The notes beneath the pieces were generated by a model. It worked only from the letters and a program-made list of their open reading frames with translations. It was not told the origin of the DNA and made no database searches. This document shows positions 10,513-20,958 of a stretch of DNA of 64,000 nt, piece after piece. The translations under genes were made by a program, and so were the position numbers. The DNA is from Oegoconia quadripuncta (lineage: Eukaryota > Arthropoda > Insecta > Lepidoptera > Autostichidae): the NCBI GenBank assembly GCA_949316235.1, contig OX438743.1, positions 35,309,242 through 35,373,241 on the forward strand, read 5' to 3'. Numbering within the stretch: position 1 is the stretch's first letter; every line of letters starts with the position of its first letter.

Positions 10513-10883
10513 ACTACACAAACTAAGAAAAGCAGAGAACGGTATGTAGCGTACCTACCTCGTGTCTTTGTGTTTGTGCGATTCAGAACTGGAAATGAGT
10601 GTAAATTATCTCAATGAAACCTAGATTACTGCTTGATAGATTTATAATAGGAAGAATTAACAGCACAATTGTAGGCCGTCGACACTAGCTGCACCGAGTC
10701 GTCCGAGCCGACAAATTAGCCATCAATTGACCCCGCCGGATTGAAGGCGCCGCAGACAACTGACTGCGAGTACAAATGCATCACGCGCTGCCGAGTTACT
10801 TATCATCGTAGTTCCATAGTGTAAATATACAGCAATGACATAACTTCATTCAACATTCAATCTATCCACCGCCCTTCCGTCAC
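10513..10883. other. unassigned DNA with GC-richer patch
   Basis: 10676-10795 is richer in CpG (GTCGTCCGAGCCGACAAATT, GCCGCAGACAACTGACTGCG) than its surroundings. It could be regulatory or exonic, but no open frame or splice pattern supports this. Confidence 0.3.
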
Positions 10884-11010
10884 CGCAATGATAATACGTC
10901 TATTGACCCAAATGCTAAGTGGACCAAATGCAAAAGAGACCTAACGCGAAATAGACGTGTTTTCGTCGAGTAGACCAAATGCGAAGTGCAACTATGTAAA
11001 CATGCCAGAC
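10884..11010 (+). repeat. cluster of degenerate short repeats
   Basis: The theme GACCAAATGCGAAGT recurs as ACCCAAATGCTAAGTGGACC, ACCAAATGCAAAAGAGACC and ACCAAATGCGAAGTGCA, interleaved with ACGCGAAATAGACG. It looks like the decayed end of an unidentified element. Confidence 0.45.
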
Positions 11011-11047
11011 GCGATATACGTTTATTTCGCGCTAGATATTTGTCCTG

Positions 11048-11096
11048 CTCATTCGCTTGGACGAAATATATAACTATCCCACTCTCATTCCTACAT
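11048..11096 (+). repeat. short dispersed repeat, also at 23.06 kb
   Basis: TCATTCGCTTGGACGAAATA followed by TATAACTATCCCACTC recurs nearly unchanged at 23064-23103. The parent family is unknown. Confidence 0.5.
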
Positions 11097-11650
11097 GCGC
11101 AGGTAACTCCTAAATAGCCATGTAATGCGAAACGTTTTCATAGAAACAAATGCTGTCAAATTAAGAAGTATCATGGTCGTGAATGCCCAATGGTGGCTTC
11201 ATCATTAATGAGCTGAGTATAGTATGAATGGCGTTGATATTATATCGATAATCTTAAGTTCTGCTATCATCTACAAGTCATCAACGCCTGTAGACTATAT
11301 GGTACAGCGATAATGCATAGTGACATTTAAATAGGTTCGCTATCAATCATACTTACGTACGGAAACATTTTAAACAACTTTTGAATATTGAATATTGTAT
11401 GAAATAGTGTTTATATAAGTGTCACTACCACGTGCTAATGGACGGTGAAATTAAAGTGAGCAATTTCTCGATGTTTTCACGAACGTGCTCTTTGCGTATC
11501 AGGTCTAGGGGGTGGGTGGTCTGTGATAATTTTAGGTTGCACCTTTTGTTTATAAATTCTCTAACATCTTTAACTTTTAATAATGAGATGTACAACGGGG
11601 TTTTTTTCTAAACATTATAATTAGGAAAACATACTGTTTAGTATGCACTA
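11097..11650. other. unassigned DNA
   Basis: No gene or repeat recognised. It ends at the TA flanking the MITE at 11651. Confidence 0.5.
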
Positions 11651-12022
11651 TACTGGATGAGTATTTTACCGTAAAGAAAAAAATATGGGCATATTAGGTA
11701 AGTGATGTAGAAGTTACTGGCATAGGCAGGTTAATTTTTTTTTTCAAAAACGCACACGGCTCTTGTATATTGGTATGCGACTGGCGCGTTTCTTAGTGTT
11801 CCTGTCATACGAAATTTATTTGGAACTAATATATTGTTTATTTATTTAATTTAATGGTGTACTTATTTGGACTAGGCTACAAACGGGACCGTCAAATGAC
11901 ACGATTAACGCTTTATTCTATGATAGTTTTGAAAAACAAAATAAGGTACCTATGCCAATACCTTCTATTTCACTTAACTAATATGTCCTATTTTTCCCTT
12001 ACGGTAAAAAACTCATCCAGTA
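11651..12022. mobile_element. MITE-M copy 1, long TIRs and TA target
   Basis: A 372-bp element. The left arm starts TACTGGATGAGTATTTTACC and contains GCATATTAGGTAAGTGA and TACTGGCATAGG. The right arm is its inverted copy, ending GGTAAAAAACTCATCCAGTA. The arms are about 80-95 bp long. TA flanks both sides (11649-11650 and 12023-12024). The centre holds GGCTACAAACGGGACCGTCA, shared with the other three copies. Non-autonomous, and the partner transposase is not in the window. Confidence 0.8.
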
Positions 12023-12504
12023 TACCTAGAAAATCTTACCTACCTATAGGTGCTTTCAAAAGATTTTTTACAATATCAAAATCTGTATTTATACTCGTAT
12101 ATGTTAATGTCACATACTGTTGCTGGAATAATGCAAGACAATAAATGTTCGAACCCTCCCTCACTCTCCTGAACTATTAAATTTCAAGAACATAACCTAT
12201 ACTTGCGTCACTGCTTGAGTATTACTCTGTGATAAAGTTTTAGCGCATGGCCTTGGTAGATAAATTATTGTCTGATTTAGCTAACAAAGGTTTGAATTCT
12301 AAATATTGTACTTGTAAATAGGAATTATTATGTAGTATAGAAAAATTCCATCACGGTTAAATGAACCGAAACGTGCACCTTCATTCAGAAAATGTATATT
12401 TTTCTCGGTTTCTAGTCGACACATCTCATTCAGCCAAAATTATTGTATAATATTTATTGTAATATTGCTTATTGTTGGGATAATTTTATGTATTTCTTTT
12501 TTTT
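12023..12504. other. unassigned AT-rich DNA
   Basis: Nothing supportable seen. Confidence 0.5.
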
Positions 12505-12833
12505 CATTTTTAAGCTTGTTCCCGCGCGCCTCCTGGGTGATAGCTAAAAATCAGTGCTTGCTCGTTCATTGAGCATTTTTAATGCACTGAGCTATGACCT
12601 TGTTGCATGACTGTTGCACACATGCCCACATATAATGAATCGGCAGTAAGTCTTGAAGGTATTGGGAAAATTTTAATTGTTATGGTATATCTGTTTGTAT
12701 TTGTTAAAAATTGTATGTCTCTTGTTGTTTTCATGAATGTTTGTTTCTTATTTGTGAATGTAGTATTTATGTTTCTTTCTTGTATGTGTGCCGGTTTATG
12801 CAATAAACTTTTTATCTATCTATCTATTTATAA
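12505..12833 (+). repeat. LINE 3' UTR with (TATC)n tail
   Basis: GTATGTGTGCCGGTTTATGC then AATAAAC and TTTTTATCTATCTATCTATT. This is a polyadenylation-like signal followed by a short tandem tail, as in R1/Jockey-type lepidopteran LINEs. No coding sequence is left. Confidence 0.5.
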
Positions 12834-12926
12834 GAGCAAAAAAATAGAAACACAATAAATAAAAAAAATCGTTCCAGATCTTGCTGAACTGGAAGGGTGC
12901 CTAAGAGGTTAAATACGTTTTCTTTT

Positions 12927-13083
12927 ATAAACAACGGGTTAGCTCTTGATCTCAATCACACCTGATGTTAAGTGAACATGAGGCCGAAGGTGGAAGCGTA
13001 GTACTGACCCAAAAACCCCATCCCTATTTGGGGCACTGGCTATCTTATCGCTGACAACCGGAACACAATAATGCTATTAACTG
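12927..13083 (-). repeat. SINE-A, 5'-truncated
   Basis: The reverse complement starts at TTAATAGCATTATTGTGTTC and ends CTAACCCGTTGTTTATA. It includes the conserved AACATCAGGTGTGATTGAGA block. Confidence 0.8.
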
Positions 13084-14057
13084 TTTATTAAATATTTTCT
13101 CTTTGAACAGCTAGACTCGGGCTCGCTCAAATATCTTTGAATAAAGACAATGAACGGTCCAAGGGTTTCCACCCCCAACGTAGTAAAACTATAGTCCCCA
13201 CTGAGACTAACATATTTGTGCCTTTTGAGATTCTCAATGAATAACTGTTACAGATCCAGAATGATTGAGTGTTAAGGAAGATGGGACGGTGCAAGGTTAT
13301 CGAAGGTCAAACAGTCTAGTCTCTTCCCATCATCCGAAATGGCCGGCTCCTCAACCCAACTAATTTGATTATATTTCAAATATCGATCAGAATTGATGTC
13401 GAAATAGCCTATTATATTGCGAAACTGACATTAATTCTAACCTGTGCACACCACACGATAATCTAGATAAATAAAATATACATATTCTACTCATGTTTTC
13501 GAGAAAAGAAATACTTTAGTAGATTAATTACTTATGTTAATTGAATAACATATCATTCAGTGAGGCTAGCAGAATCTCCACTTTATTGTAACAACAGCGA
13601 AATGTGTTTTGTAAACAGACTTAATAAATCTATAAGAATTACTCGTTTACTTTTACATAACCTACGTGCTAGGAGTTTAGTACATTAAAACATAAATACT
13701 ATGAATATCAAATTATATACCTAACGCGAACGTCTACTTTATAACAATTAAATAAGGAGCATGTTATGTTGTGCTGGCTGGTCATATAGTTCGTCATAAA
13801 AAAGAAGTACAAAAAACAACAAAGCAAATTACGGCGAATTTCATAAGCGTGCGGAAGTGTGGAGTATAGGAGCTTGAAACCGAGCTCAAATCGCATACTA
13901 TGGAATATTCAGGACCAGTTGCACACTCCATTAAGTACGAAAGTGTACAATCAGTGCCAACTGGAATACACAATAAAGATTTTTAAAATGCCCATAAATT
14001 TCTAACGGAAAATATAATAATTTTTTTTGCACACACACGCTTTACTTACGATTAGCA
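13084..14057. other. unassigned AT-rich DNA
   Basis: No repeat family or coding region recognised. Short frames only (for example 13708-13896, minus). Confidence 0.5.
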
Positions 14058-14098
14058 ATGGATAAAGGAATATATCCGGTATATATTCCTTTATCCAT
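14058..14098. repeat. perfect 18-bp inverted repeat (41-bp palindrome)
   Basis: ATGGATAAAGGAATATAT, loop CCGGT, ATATATTCCTTTATCCAT. Every base of the 18-bp arms pairs. It sits exactly where the left arm of the neighbouring MITE-M copy should begin. Confidence 0.95.
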
Positions 14099-14101
14099 AG
14101 T

Positions 14102-14415
14102 GATTGGTATAGGTAATTTTTTTTTACTTTTCAGAAACGCATGCGCTGGGCCTTCATTGATATTAGGATTCTTAGGGTTCCTATCATGCAAAATTTATTT
14201 GGAACTCATATTTTCTCCAAGTTTCCTTCATTTATTTAATTTAATAATGTTATTATGTGGAATAGGCTACAAACGCGACCGTTAAATGACATAATTAACG
14301 CTCTAATCTGTGATAGTTTTGAAAAAAAATAATTAAATTACCTATGGCAATACCTTCTATTTGACTTACCCAATATGCCCTATTTTTTTCCTTACGGTAA
14401 AAAACTCGTCCTGTA
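14102..14415. mobile_element. MITE-M copy 2, left arm truncated
   Basis: It has only the inner part of the left arm (GATTGGTATAGGTAATTTTT). The centre contains GGAATAGGCTACAAACGCGACC. The right arm is full, ending CCTTACGGTAAAAAACTCGT and CCTGTA. About 75 bp of the left end is missing, and the 41-bp palindrome at 14058-14098 is in its place. Confidence 0.75.
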
Positions 14416-15029
14416 AAAAACATACTAAAAACATAATTATAATGTTTAGAAAAATAACCCGTTGTATATCTCATTATTAAAAATTGTCGTCCGCTCATCT
14501 ATCATCTCAAGTTCTCAAACCTATCCACACATAATACTAAACAGATCAATGTTGATCTCTATAACACAGGCCCCCCCGCACGTCTAGTAAAGAAATCAGA
14601 GGACCACTAACAGGTATTAATTCGCAAAATAAAGCCAACTTCCAATTTGTACATGCTAATTAAAAACCCTGTAAGTGACGCTTAAATAAATATTATTATT
14701 ATTGTATTCAATAAATCTACATAGTACCCCTAAAATATATTTGTTAGACACGATTTATCAGCCCATTTTTAAGTATAGCGAAATGCCACATAATCTACTT
14801 ATAGGTCTAATTTTGATAGTGATTAATACTAACTGACACACTCATTTTATTCGTTTGTTATGTGACGCCCAGAAGGATATTCAAGAAAACAAGTATTCAA
14901 TTTATGACTTTAATTTCACCAAGAGTTATACTAATTGCGTCCGCTCACAGCTGTGGTCAATATTCGAATGCCCGACTCGTTTTTGACAGGACAGGACTGA
15001 ACGAATGAATCGCGATCGAATAATGTGTG
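14416..15029. other. unassigned AT-rich DNA
   Basis: Nothing supportable seen. Confidence 0.5.
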
Positions 15030-15125
15030 TTTTTTTTTTTTTTGGTTTCATTCTCTCCTTTAGGAGAAGGCAAAGGGATCTAGCCCATAACAGCCATGTC
15101 TTATTTCTCTTATTTCTTCAGTTTG
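15030..15125 (-). repeat. possible retroposon 3' end (poly-A tail on minus strand)
   Basis: A T-run at about 15030-15043 follows (on the minus strand) CCTTTGCCTTCTCCTAAAGG, AGAGAATGAAACC. This could be the tail of a retroposed sequence. The parent is not identified. Confidence 0.35.
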
Positions 15126-16633
15126 TAAGTCAGTCTCAGTCAAAACAAGTAATTCGTCGTATACTTGGCGTATACAGAGTCTAGTCACGGTCAAGTCATT
15201 CTTCAGTAAAGTGGCAGAATGCTTTACAAAAGATTTTGGCGGCTTCTTGTGGGAAACACGAAAGCTCCGTTACGCACTTTAATTTACACTTCCCTTCACT
15301 TGTACACTATCACTAACGTTTGCTACACAATATTCTGCCATTATTAAGCTTCAAAAGTTAGAATGCACAAATTATAAGACTTATAAAGAAAAATGCTACT
15401 TCACTCGCCGAGTTCCCGCCAAAAAGCCGAATAATGTGTGAATGAAAGAGTGATAATGTGAATGTGTACATCTATTGACTGATCGAGAGCCTCAAATATT
15501 CTGTTTGTCTGTGTTGTGTATGTCAGTGTGTTACAGTTAATAAAGTATCAATAACATAAGTGTAAAATTAATCTCACTAACAAATATTATTACGAATTAC
15601 GATTCTTTATTGAAAATACACATAAACGATTTTGGTCATATACCTCTCTCTCTCCAGCCAACCTTACGTCAGCCAATGTTCATTTTTACACAAACATAAG
15701 CTTACATTTTAGTTTGTTGTTAAAAACTCGGAGAGCAAATAAATACTTATTCAATACATACGATATATTAGGTAACATTAGCATTTTGTGAGACTCGAGC
15801 TCCCCACAGACAAAATGTACAAACGGTTTTGTGAGGCATTCTTTAATTAAGACCATGTAATCGATTTAATAATGAACGCTTAATATTAATACTAACCAAT
15901 TTTTCTTTGGGGATACTTCTTGGTTATACTAGTATGACTTGCTTCCCAGGGTCCACAAATAGTCCTAGATTCAAATTTTGTTTATTTCGCCTATGAAATG
16001 TCCGCGTCACATTTTTCACAAGTACATAATTGCGAACTGACGTGGCTCCTCATGTGAATGCACAGAAAGATCTCGGCACATTGTTATTGACTTATTTCAA
16101 TAGCTATTTCTGGGAACTATAAATAGTTATTTTTACTGTGCGTCTGTATGTATTTATGAGACGTAGTGTACGTACTTTAATATAACTATCGAATAGGACA
16201 ACAATAAGGCGGGAATGGAGATACATAAGTACGATTTTGTCTTAAGTTACTGGAGAAGGAGATACATATTTGAAATTCTATATAAACTTTTTTAAAATAC
16301 AATTCTTGTATGCTTCAAGTTTCAGGTCACAAGTAGCATTCCAGTAGTTTATTTCCGTGAAGCCAGTTACGAGCCACTGGCATGCTCTGATAAGTGTCTA
16401 GTTTGGCCACTGCGGGCTAATTTAGTTGAAATACAAGTATTTATTGCAACACAATCACCACAATGGTTGACATTCATTTACTCGACAGCTCTAATTGAAT
16501 AGGTATGTAGGTAAATAATCTGGTTGACTTGTTGTGCTAATTTTGTTTTGTTTTATCATGTTGCTTTATGTAAAGTAGGTGCACGTAACATATTAATTAT
16601 TACGTTGCTATGTCTTTCAAAATAGTGTTAAAT
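15126..16633. other. unassigned AT-rich DNA
   Basis: About 1.5 kb with no recognised gene or repeat. Possibly older unique sequence. Confidence 0.5.
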
Positions 16634-16882
16634 CAGTATTGCCAGATCAGCAATGTGAAAATGCGGTAGCGGCACTTCATAAAACCCGGATTTTCGGCAA
16701 AAAAACGGAACTGTTTTAATATTTACATCGAATTATCTCTTTCAATTTCATACACATAAATATGTTTTTATCTGTATAGTCATACAAAGACAAATGAAAA
16801 GCTAAAGGGTTGATGTAGGAGATTTGAATAAAGCGGAACCGCGTAGGTTAAAAGCGGAAACGCGGTACAGCTGGCAACACTG
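16634..16882. mobile_element. hAT-like MITE
   Basis: Ends are CAGTATTGCCAGATCAGC on the left and, reverse complemented, CAGTGTTGCCAGCTGTACC on the right. The CAGNRTTGCCA form is typical of hAT ends. Flanking 8-mers TGTTAAAT (16626-16633) and TGTTAATA (16883-16890) share six of eight bases, as expected of an aged 8-bp duplication. It is 249 bp long and non-coding. Confidence 0.6.
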
Positions 16883-17014
16883 TGTTAATAGAGATATGTA
16901 CGTAAACGGAGAGGCAGCAAGTTCTATGTTCGTTCTAAGTTTGTGATGGTCTTTCTCAATAACCCGTATTACTCTATTTATCTGCTAGGATAACCCAGAT
17001 TATTATGAATATCC

Positions 17015-17063
17015 TTATACGTCCCCACTGTTGGGGCACAGCCTCCTTTCACTGGGAGAACCA
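17015..17063 (-). repeat. SINE-5S 3'-end fragment
   Basis: TACGTCCCCACTGTTGGGGC then ACAGCCTCCTTTCACTGGGA is the inverted SINE-5S 3' end. Confidence 0.6.
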
Positions 17064-17107
17064 AATACTAGTTTATTATGAATAAGCTGGTTTCTGAACT
17101 AAATATA

Positions 17108-17275
17108 CGACCTTTATCCTAAATGAGATGAGATATCCCAACCAACAACAGCTTATGTATACTCTAAAAGTGAACCTGTCTCGCATTTATAAAGCTCATT
17201 CGCTTTTTTACCCATGGCGAGAGACCGGTTAGTTCAAATCTTTTTACGTGCGGGAAACCACACTTTATGTATTTA
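17108..17275 (-). repeat. family D, degraded
   Basis: ACGACCTTTATCCTAAATGA, then GAGATATCCCAA, and finally CCATGGCGAGAGACCGGTTA follow the inverted order of family D. Confidence 0.5.
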
Positions 17276-17277
17276 AT

Positions 17278-17560
17278 CTAACTGTTTGTTTGTTTGTCGC
17301 TCAATCACGGCGAAATGGCTGAACGGATTTGGATGAAATTTGGTATATATCAAATCAATCATTTTGTAGGTACACAGGGTGCACTTAAAATAGTCAGATT
17401 TTACATTTTTAAAGCTACTGCTTGTTGAATATATAGGTTATATTGCCTTTTGATATATTCAATTGTATAGGTAAAATATACCCTGGATTAAGACATAGGA
17501 TAGGTACTTTATATCCTGATGAAGTGAGTAGTTCCCCGGGATAAACAATTTAAACATATC
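17278..17560 (-). repeat. family S, minus orientation
   Basis: Contains CTGAACGGATTTGGATGAAA then TTTGGTATAT, and CCCTGGATTAAGACATAGG, followed by GTTCCCCGGGATAAAC. The parts occur in the same order as in the window-end copy at 63.9 kb. Confidence 0.55.
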
Positions 17561-17893
17561 CGCGATAATATATATAGCTTTTGGCAAAACCAAGGTTTTT
17601 TTTTATTTATTTATTAAGACGTGATTAAGACCACAAACAAGTTCACAATATATTGTCATACACAAACAACTTATACTAGACAGACATTTGTAATTGTGAA
17701 CCCAACATCATTGGTCACAACGTAATTAATATGTAATAATGTGAAGCCTAATACAGCAGACTGACAACCTACTACAGAAACTTATATAAAGTTATAAAAA
17801 AAAAAAAAAAAAAAATGTTTGTACGGAGAAAACAGTCTTAATGAATTTCTTCGTACAAAACGCCAATTTCATAAGGACCTAAAACTCCGTCGT
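17561..17893. other. unassigned DNA with poly-A run
   Basis: An uninterrupted A-run of about 20 bases lies near 17797-17816, perhaps a retroposon tail. No parent sequence recognised. Confidence 0.4.
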
Positions 17894-17955
17894 CCCGGCT
17901 TACTTTGGGACTAGATGATTGATGTAAGTGCCACAAATATTTATTTATTTTGTAT
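17894..17955 (+). repeat. SINE-C 3'-end fragment
   Basis: TTTGGGACTAGATGATTGAT then GTAAGTGCCACAAATATTTA matches the end of full SINE-C copies. Confidence 0.5.
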
Positions 17956-17972
17956 AGGTGGAGTGTATATTA

Positions 17973-18318
17973 TACTGGGTGAGTTTTTTTACCTGAAGGA
18001 AAAAAATAGGGCATATTGGGTAAGTGACATATAAGGTACTGGCATAGGTATTTTAATTTTTTTTTCTTCAAAACCATAAAATATTATAAAACGTTGTGAC
18101 ATTTGACGGTCGCGTTTGTAGCCTATTGTACATAATTACATCATTAAATTAATTAAATTAGAAAAACTTGGAGAAAATATGAGATCCAATTAAAATTCGC
18201 ATGATATGTCGATGATGATAAAAAAAAAAAACAATTAAACTACTTATGCCAATAACTTCTATTTCACTTACCTAATATGCCCAATTTTGTTCCTTATGGT
18301 AAAAAAAACTCACCGGTA
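17973..18318. mobile_element. MITE-M copy 3, complete
   Basis: A 346-bp element flanked by TA (17971-17972 and 18319-18320). The left arm begins TACTGGGTGAGTTTTTTTAC and the right arm ends AAAACTCACCGGTA. The arms of about 100 bp include GGCATATTGGGTAAGTGA and its inverse TCACTTACCTAATATGCCC. The centre is inverted in order relative to copies 1 and 2 (GGTCGCGTTTGTAGCCTATT), so this copy lies on the other strand. Confidence 0.82.
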
Positions 18319-18711
18319 TATATAATCCAGGAAATGCAGGTTCCAATTTCTATCTCCGGAGTGCATCATTATATCTTCTCCAAATTTAAAAAATGAAATA
18401 GTTGTTCTGAAATTAGAAGGTCGCTCTTAATTTTTAAATAAATTCACAAGTCTGTGTTTCAAGACTTTTAGGCCATCATTAATAGCAATGCTATGATGTA
18501 AATAACTTTAATGCGAGCAGTTCTCATGTAACAGTTTCCTTCTCTTATTGAAAGGTTATTTAATGCATAACTGCACAACTTTCACCTAATATAAATGTAA
18601 CTATCAAAGTAACTATTTTAATCGACCCTTGAACAAAACGAGGTCAGAGTGGATGCACTCTTACTTAAACTGCCAACACAACAAAGCTGTAAACGGACTG
18701 TTGGTGGATGA
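18319..18711. other. unassigned AT-rich DNA
   Basis: Nothing supportable seen. Confidence 0.5.
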
Positions 18712-18800
18712 GTGACCTACTAAAATTCACAGGAAGTTTCCAGATACAGGCCGCTTCGAATCGGTCGCCCTGAGAGGTAGAAATCTATGAGGGACTACTA
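18712..18800 (+). pseudogene. RTE-type LINE, short C-terminal fragment
   Basis: CAGATACAGGCCGCTTCGAA followed by TCGGTCGCCCT encodes IQAASNRS, then a decayed WKSM-like stretch. It matches the order seen in the other RTE 3' ends. Confidence 0.45.
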
Positions 18801-19795
18801 AAAAGAATCAATGAATCATCAGAATCAATTTCAAAAATAAAATGATCCATCTACTTACACCTCAGAAGCAGTTGTCTATTGATAAATACCTACTTATCGT
18901 CTCACTTATCGTCTATTAAAGCTATCATCCATGTTTCAATAATGAAGCAATGGGTCAGAATCGTTTAGCCGTCTTCTCCAGTTCTGTGAGCTGGTGAATC
19001 CATTGTCCGGGGTTAGTAGACTTAGAAATAGACTCCAACAATTCCCACCCGGCACTTCATGGTACGTTTTGAAAACAACAAAGGAGACCTTATTACACTA
19101 ACTACATACTCATTCAGTACAGTTTTGAGTGCATAATTTGCAATAACGTCACGAAACTTCCAACGGTTACAATACTAAAGTACGAGTAAATTAAGAAAAT
19201 TCATGTATTTTTCTCTTGTATAAAGTGTTTACGAACAAACAAAATTAAAATAATACTGCTTTAAAAGACGGTAGTATGCTCTATATCCAATTAAATAGAA
19301 GCATGTTGAAACTTGGTAATTAGTTTAGAGTACAAGCCTAGATAGCACGTTATGTAACACCAGAAATCGGAGAATATTTGTATTTTCGTTCTGATGATTG
19401 CGCTAGAAATCGAGTTCTTAAAGGGAGACTTGTTTAGTACACTTATAGGTAGAGCACGAAGCCATACTTAAGCATTGTACTGGCTGTATGACATAAAGCA
19501 GTCCTTTCACCGGCGCCGGCGCAGCGAACGGCGGAAGCTCTGTTATGTCACGCCGCTGTGCGAGCGCAGTGGGCCATCGGCTGACCGTAATGGCCGCGGC
19601 ACACTTACAGCGACCCACGAAAACAAGAGTTGCGTCAACGGCACATGACAACATATTGCATAACATTATTTTGGGTTTTTAATGATGCATAATGTCGGAT
19701 ATGACGTTGAAAAAGAGCGTTAGATAAATGCCCTAAGATATGTGAGATTTAGGAAGTCCCCTTACATAGATCATAACTGTCCTCACAAATTATAT
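18801..19795. other. unassigned DNA with GC-rich patch
   Basis: 19490-19640 is GC-rich (CACCGGCGCCGGCGCAGCGA) and carries an 82-codon minus-strand frame (19418-19666) with no known motif. 19123-19145 (ACAGTTTTGAGTGCATAATT) recurs at about 30.70 kb. Otherwise nothing recognised. Confidence 0.4.
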
Positions 19796-20180
19796 CGACA
19801 AATGTATGGATCGGAGTGTTGAGCCATGAAGAAGGCGGATGAAAGAAAATTGTATGCAGCTGGGATTAGAATGTTGAGATGGATGAGTGGAGTGTCGAAG
19901 ATGGATAAAATAAGGAATGTAAAATATGTAAGAGGAAGTTTAAATGTGGCACTCGTGGCAGAAAAGTTGAAAGGAAATCATTTGGCTTGGTATGGACATA
20001 TTATGATGAGAGATGAATCGCATGCTACTAAGAATGTGATTGTCGATGGATGAAGAAAAAGGGAGGGATTATGTGAGGGATAAGATGAATGAAAAGGACA
20101 TGAAGATGAGGTAACGGCCGACAGAGGAGAATGGAACAAAAAACCAAATATATTGGGACCAGGATGAGAAGATGATGATG
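19796..20180 (+). pseudogene. RTE-type LINE, second lineage: RT C-terminal remnant
   Basis: Upstream of 19826 the DNA reads YGSEC-like (TATGGATCGGAGTGT) before a stop. The frame 19826-20053 then encodes [58 protein letters not shown]. This is the hallmark C-terminal region of a lepidopteran endonuclease/reverse transcriptase of RTE type. It decays after 20053, but ACGGCCGACAGAGGA and a GATGATGATG-like tail follow to about 20180. The sequence differs clearly from the EAYVQQW lineage elsewhere in the window. Confidence 0.75.
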
Positions 20181-20756
20181 CTGAAATTATATCCATAGTT
20201 TAATTGATAAAAGTTGCACTAGATGGAAGTTGAATGGATTGAGAACATCACAAAGCAGCTCTTCAAATAACCCAAAAAAAATGTCCACTTCTTGTATGAG
20301 CTTCATGTGTTTAACATTTAAGTAGCGTAGAAGACACGCCGCATAAAACGCTAAGAGGAGAACCCATTTAAATTTGAATCGGACTTGAATTGATTTTCAT
20401 TAAAAATCTTACTTTTTACGGTGTCCGTTGTCCTTTGGGCAAAAAGCATTAAACTGAAATAGCTTCGGTCGGTGGAGCGTGGCGGCGGATTGTTTGGTGC
20501 GTGGCCGGGCTCCAGTCGGCTGCGCAGGAGTGTGCCGAGTCATCGTCAACGATGGCTGTAGCATTTCGATGGGCGCGTTACTGCACTGGCCGAAGTTGTC
20601 GACTGTTAACTTTGACGTATTGTAAAAAAAATGTAATTAATTATATATTTGTTGTTTTCCTGTATTTATTGCTTATTATGTATTGCTTTATATTTTTTAT
20701 CTCTGTATTGTGTATACTCTTGTGATCCTTTTAAGATTTCATAAAAGTAGCAGTGC
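20181..20756. other. unassigned DNA with GC-rich patch
   Basis: 20465-20600 is GC-rich (GTGGAGCGTGGCGGCGGATT) and opens a 74-codon frame (20501-20725) that resembles nothing known and becomes low-complexity hydrophobic. I do not call it a gene. Confidence 0.4.
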
Positions 20757-20958
20757 TGTGTCGTATAAAGCGACTAAGGGCCTTTCCACCAAAAAAGATC
20801 AATAGATTTGCACGTGTTAACGGCGATTGGTTCTGCCCTTGTCAGGTGTCATTTCTGTATACTTCGTAAAGTGAACCATGGATGCTATTTCAAGCATTGA
20901 ACTCTTAATATTTTGAACACCCCAACACTAATATTACGTTATGTATGTATGTAATTAC
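20757..20958 (+). repeat. family D
   Basis: GTCGTATAAAGCGACTAAGG, then CCTTTCCACC, then ATTTCTGTATACTTCGTAAA, and an ATGTATGTATGT tail. Parallel to the 5.3 kb copy. Confidence 0.6.

Noticed and set aside
20501..20725. GC-rich 74-codon frame as a gene
   Set aside because: The N-terminal half is GC-rich but matches nothing known. The C-terminal half is low-complexity hydrophobic sequence from AT-rich DNA.
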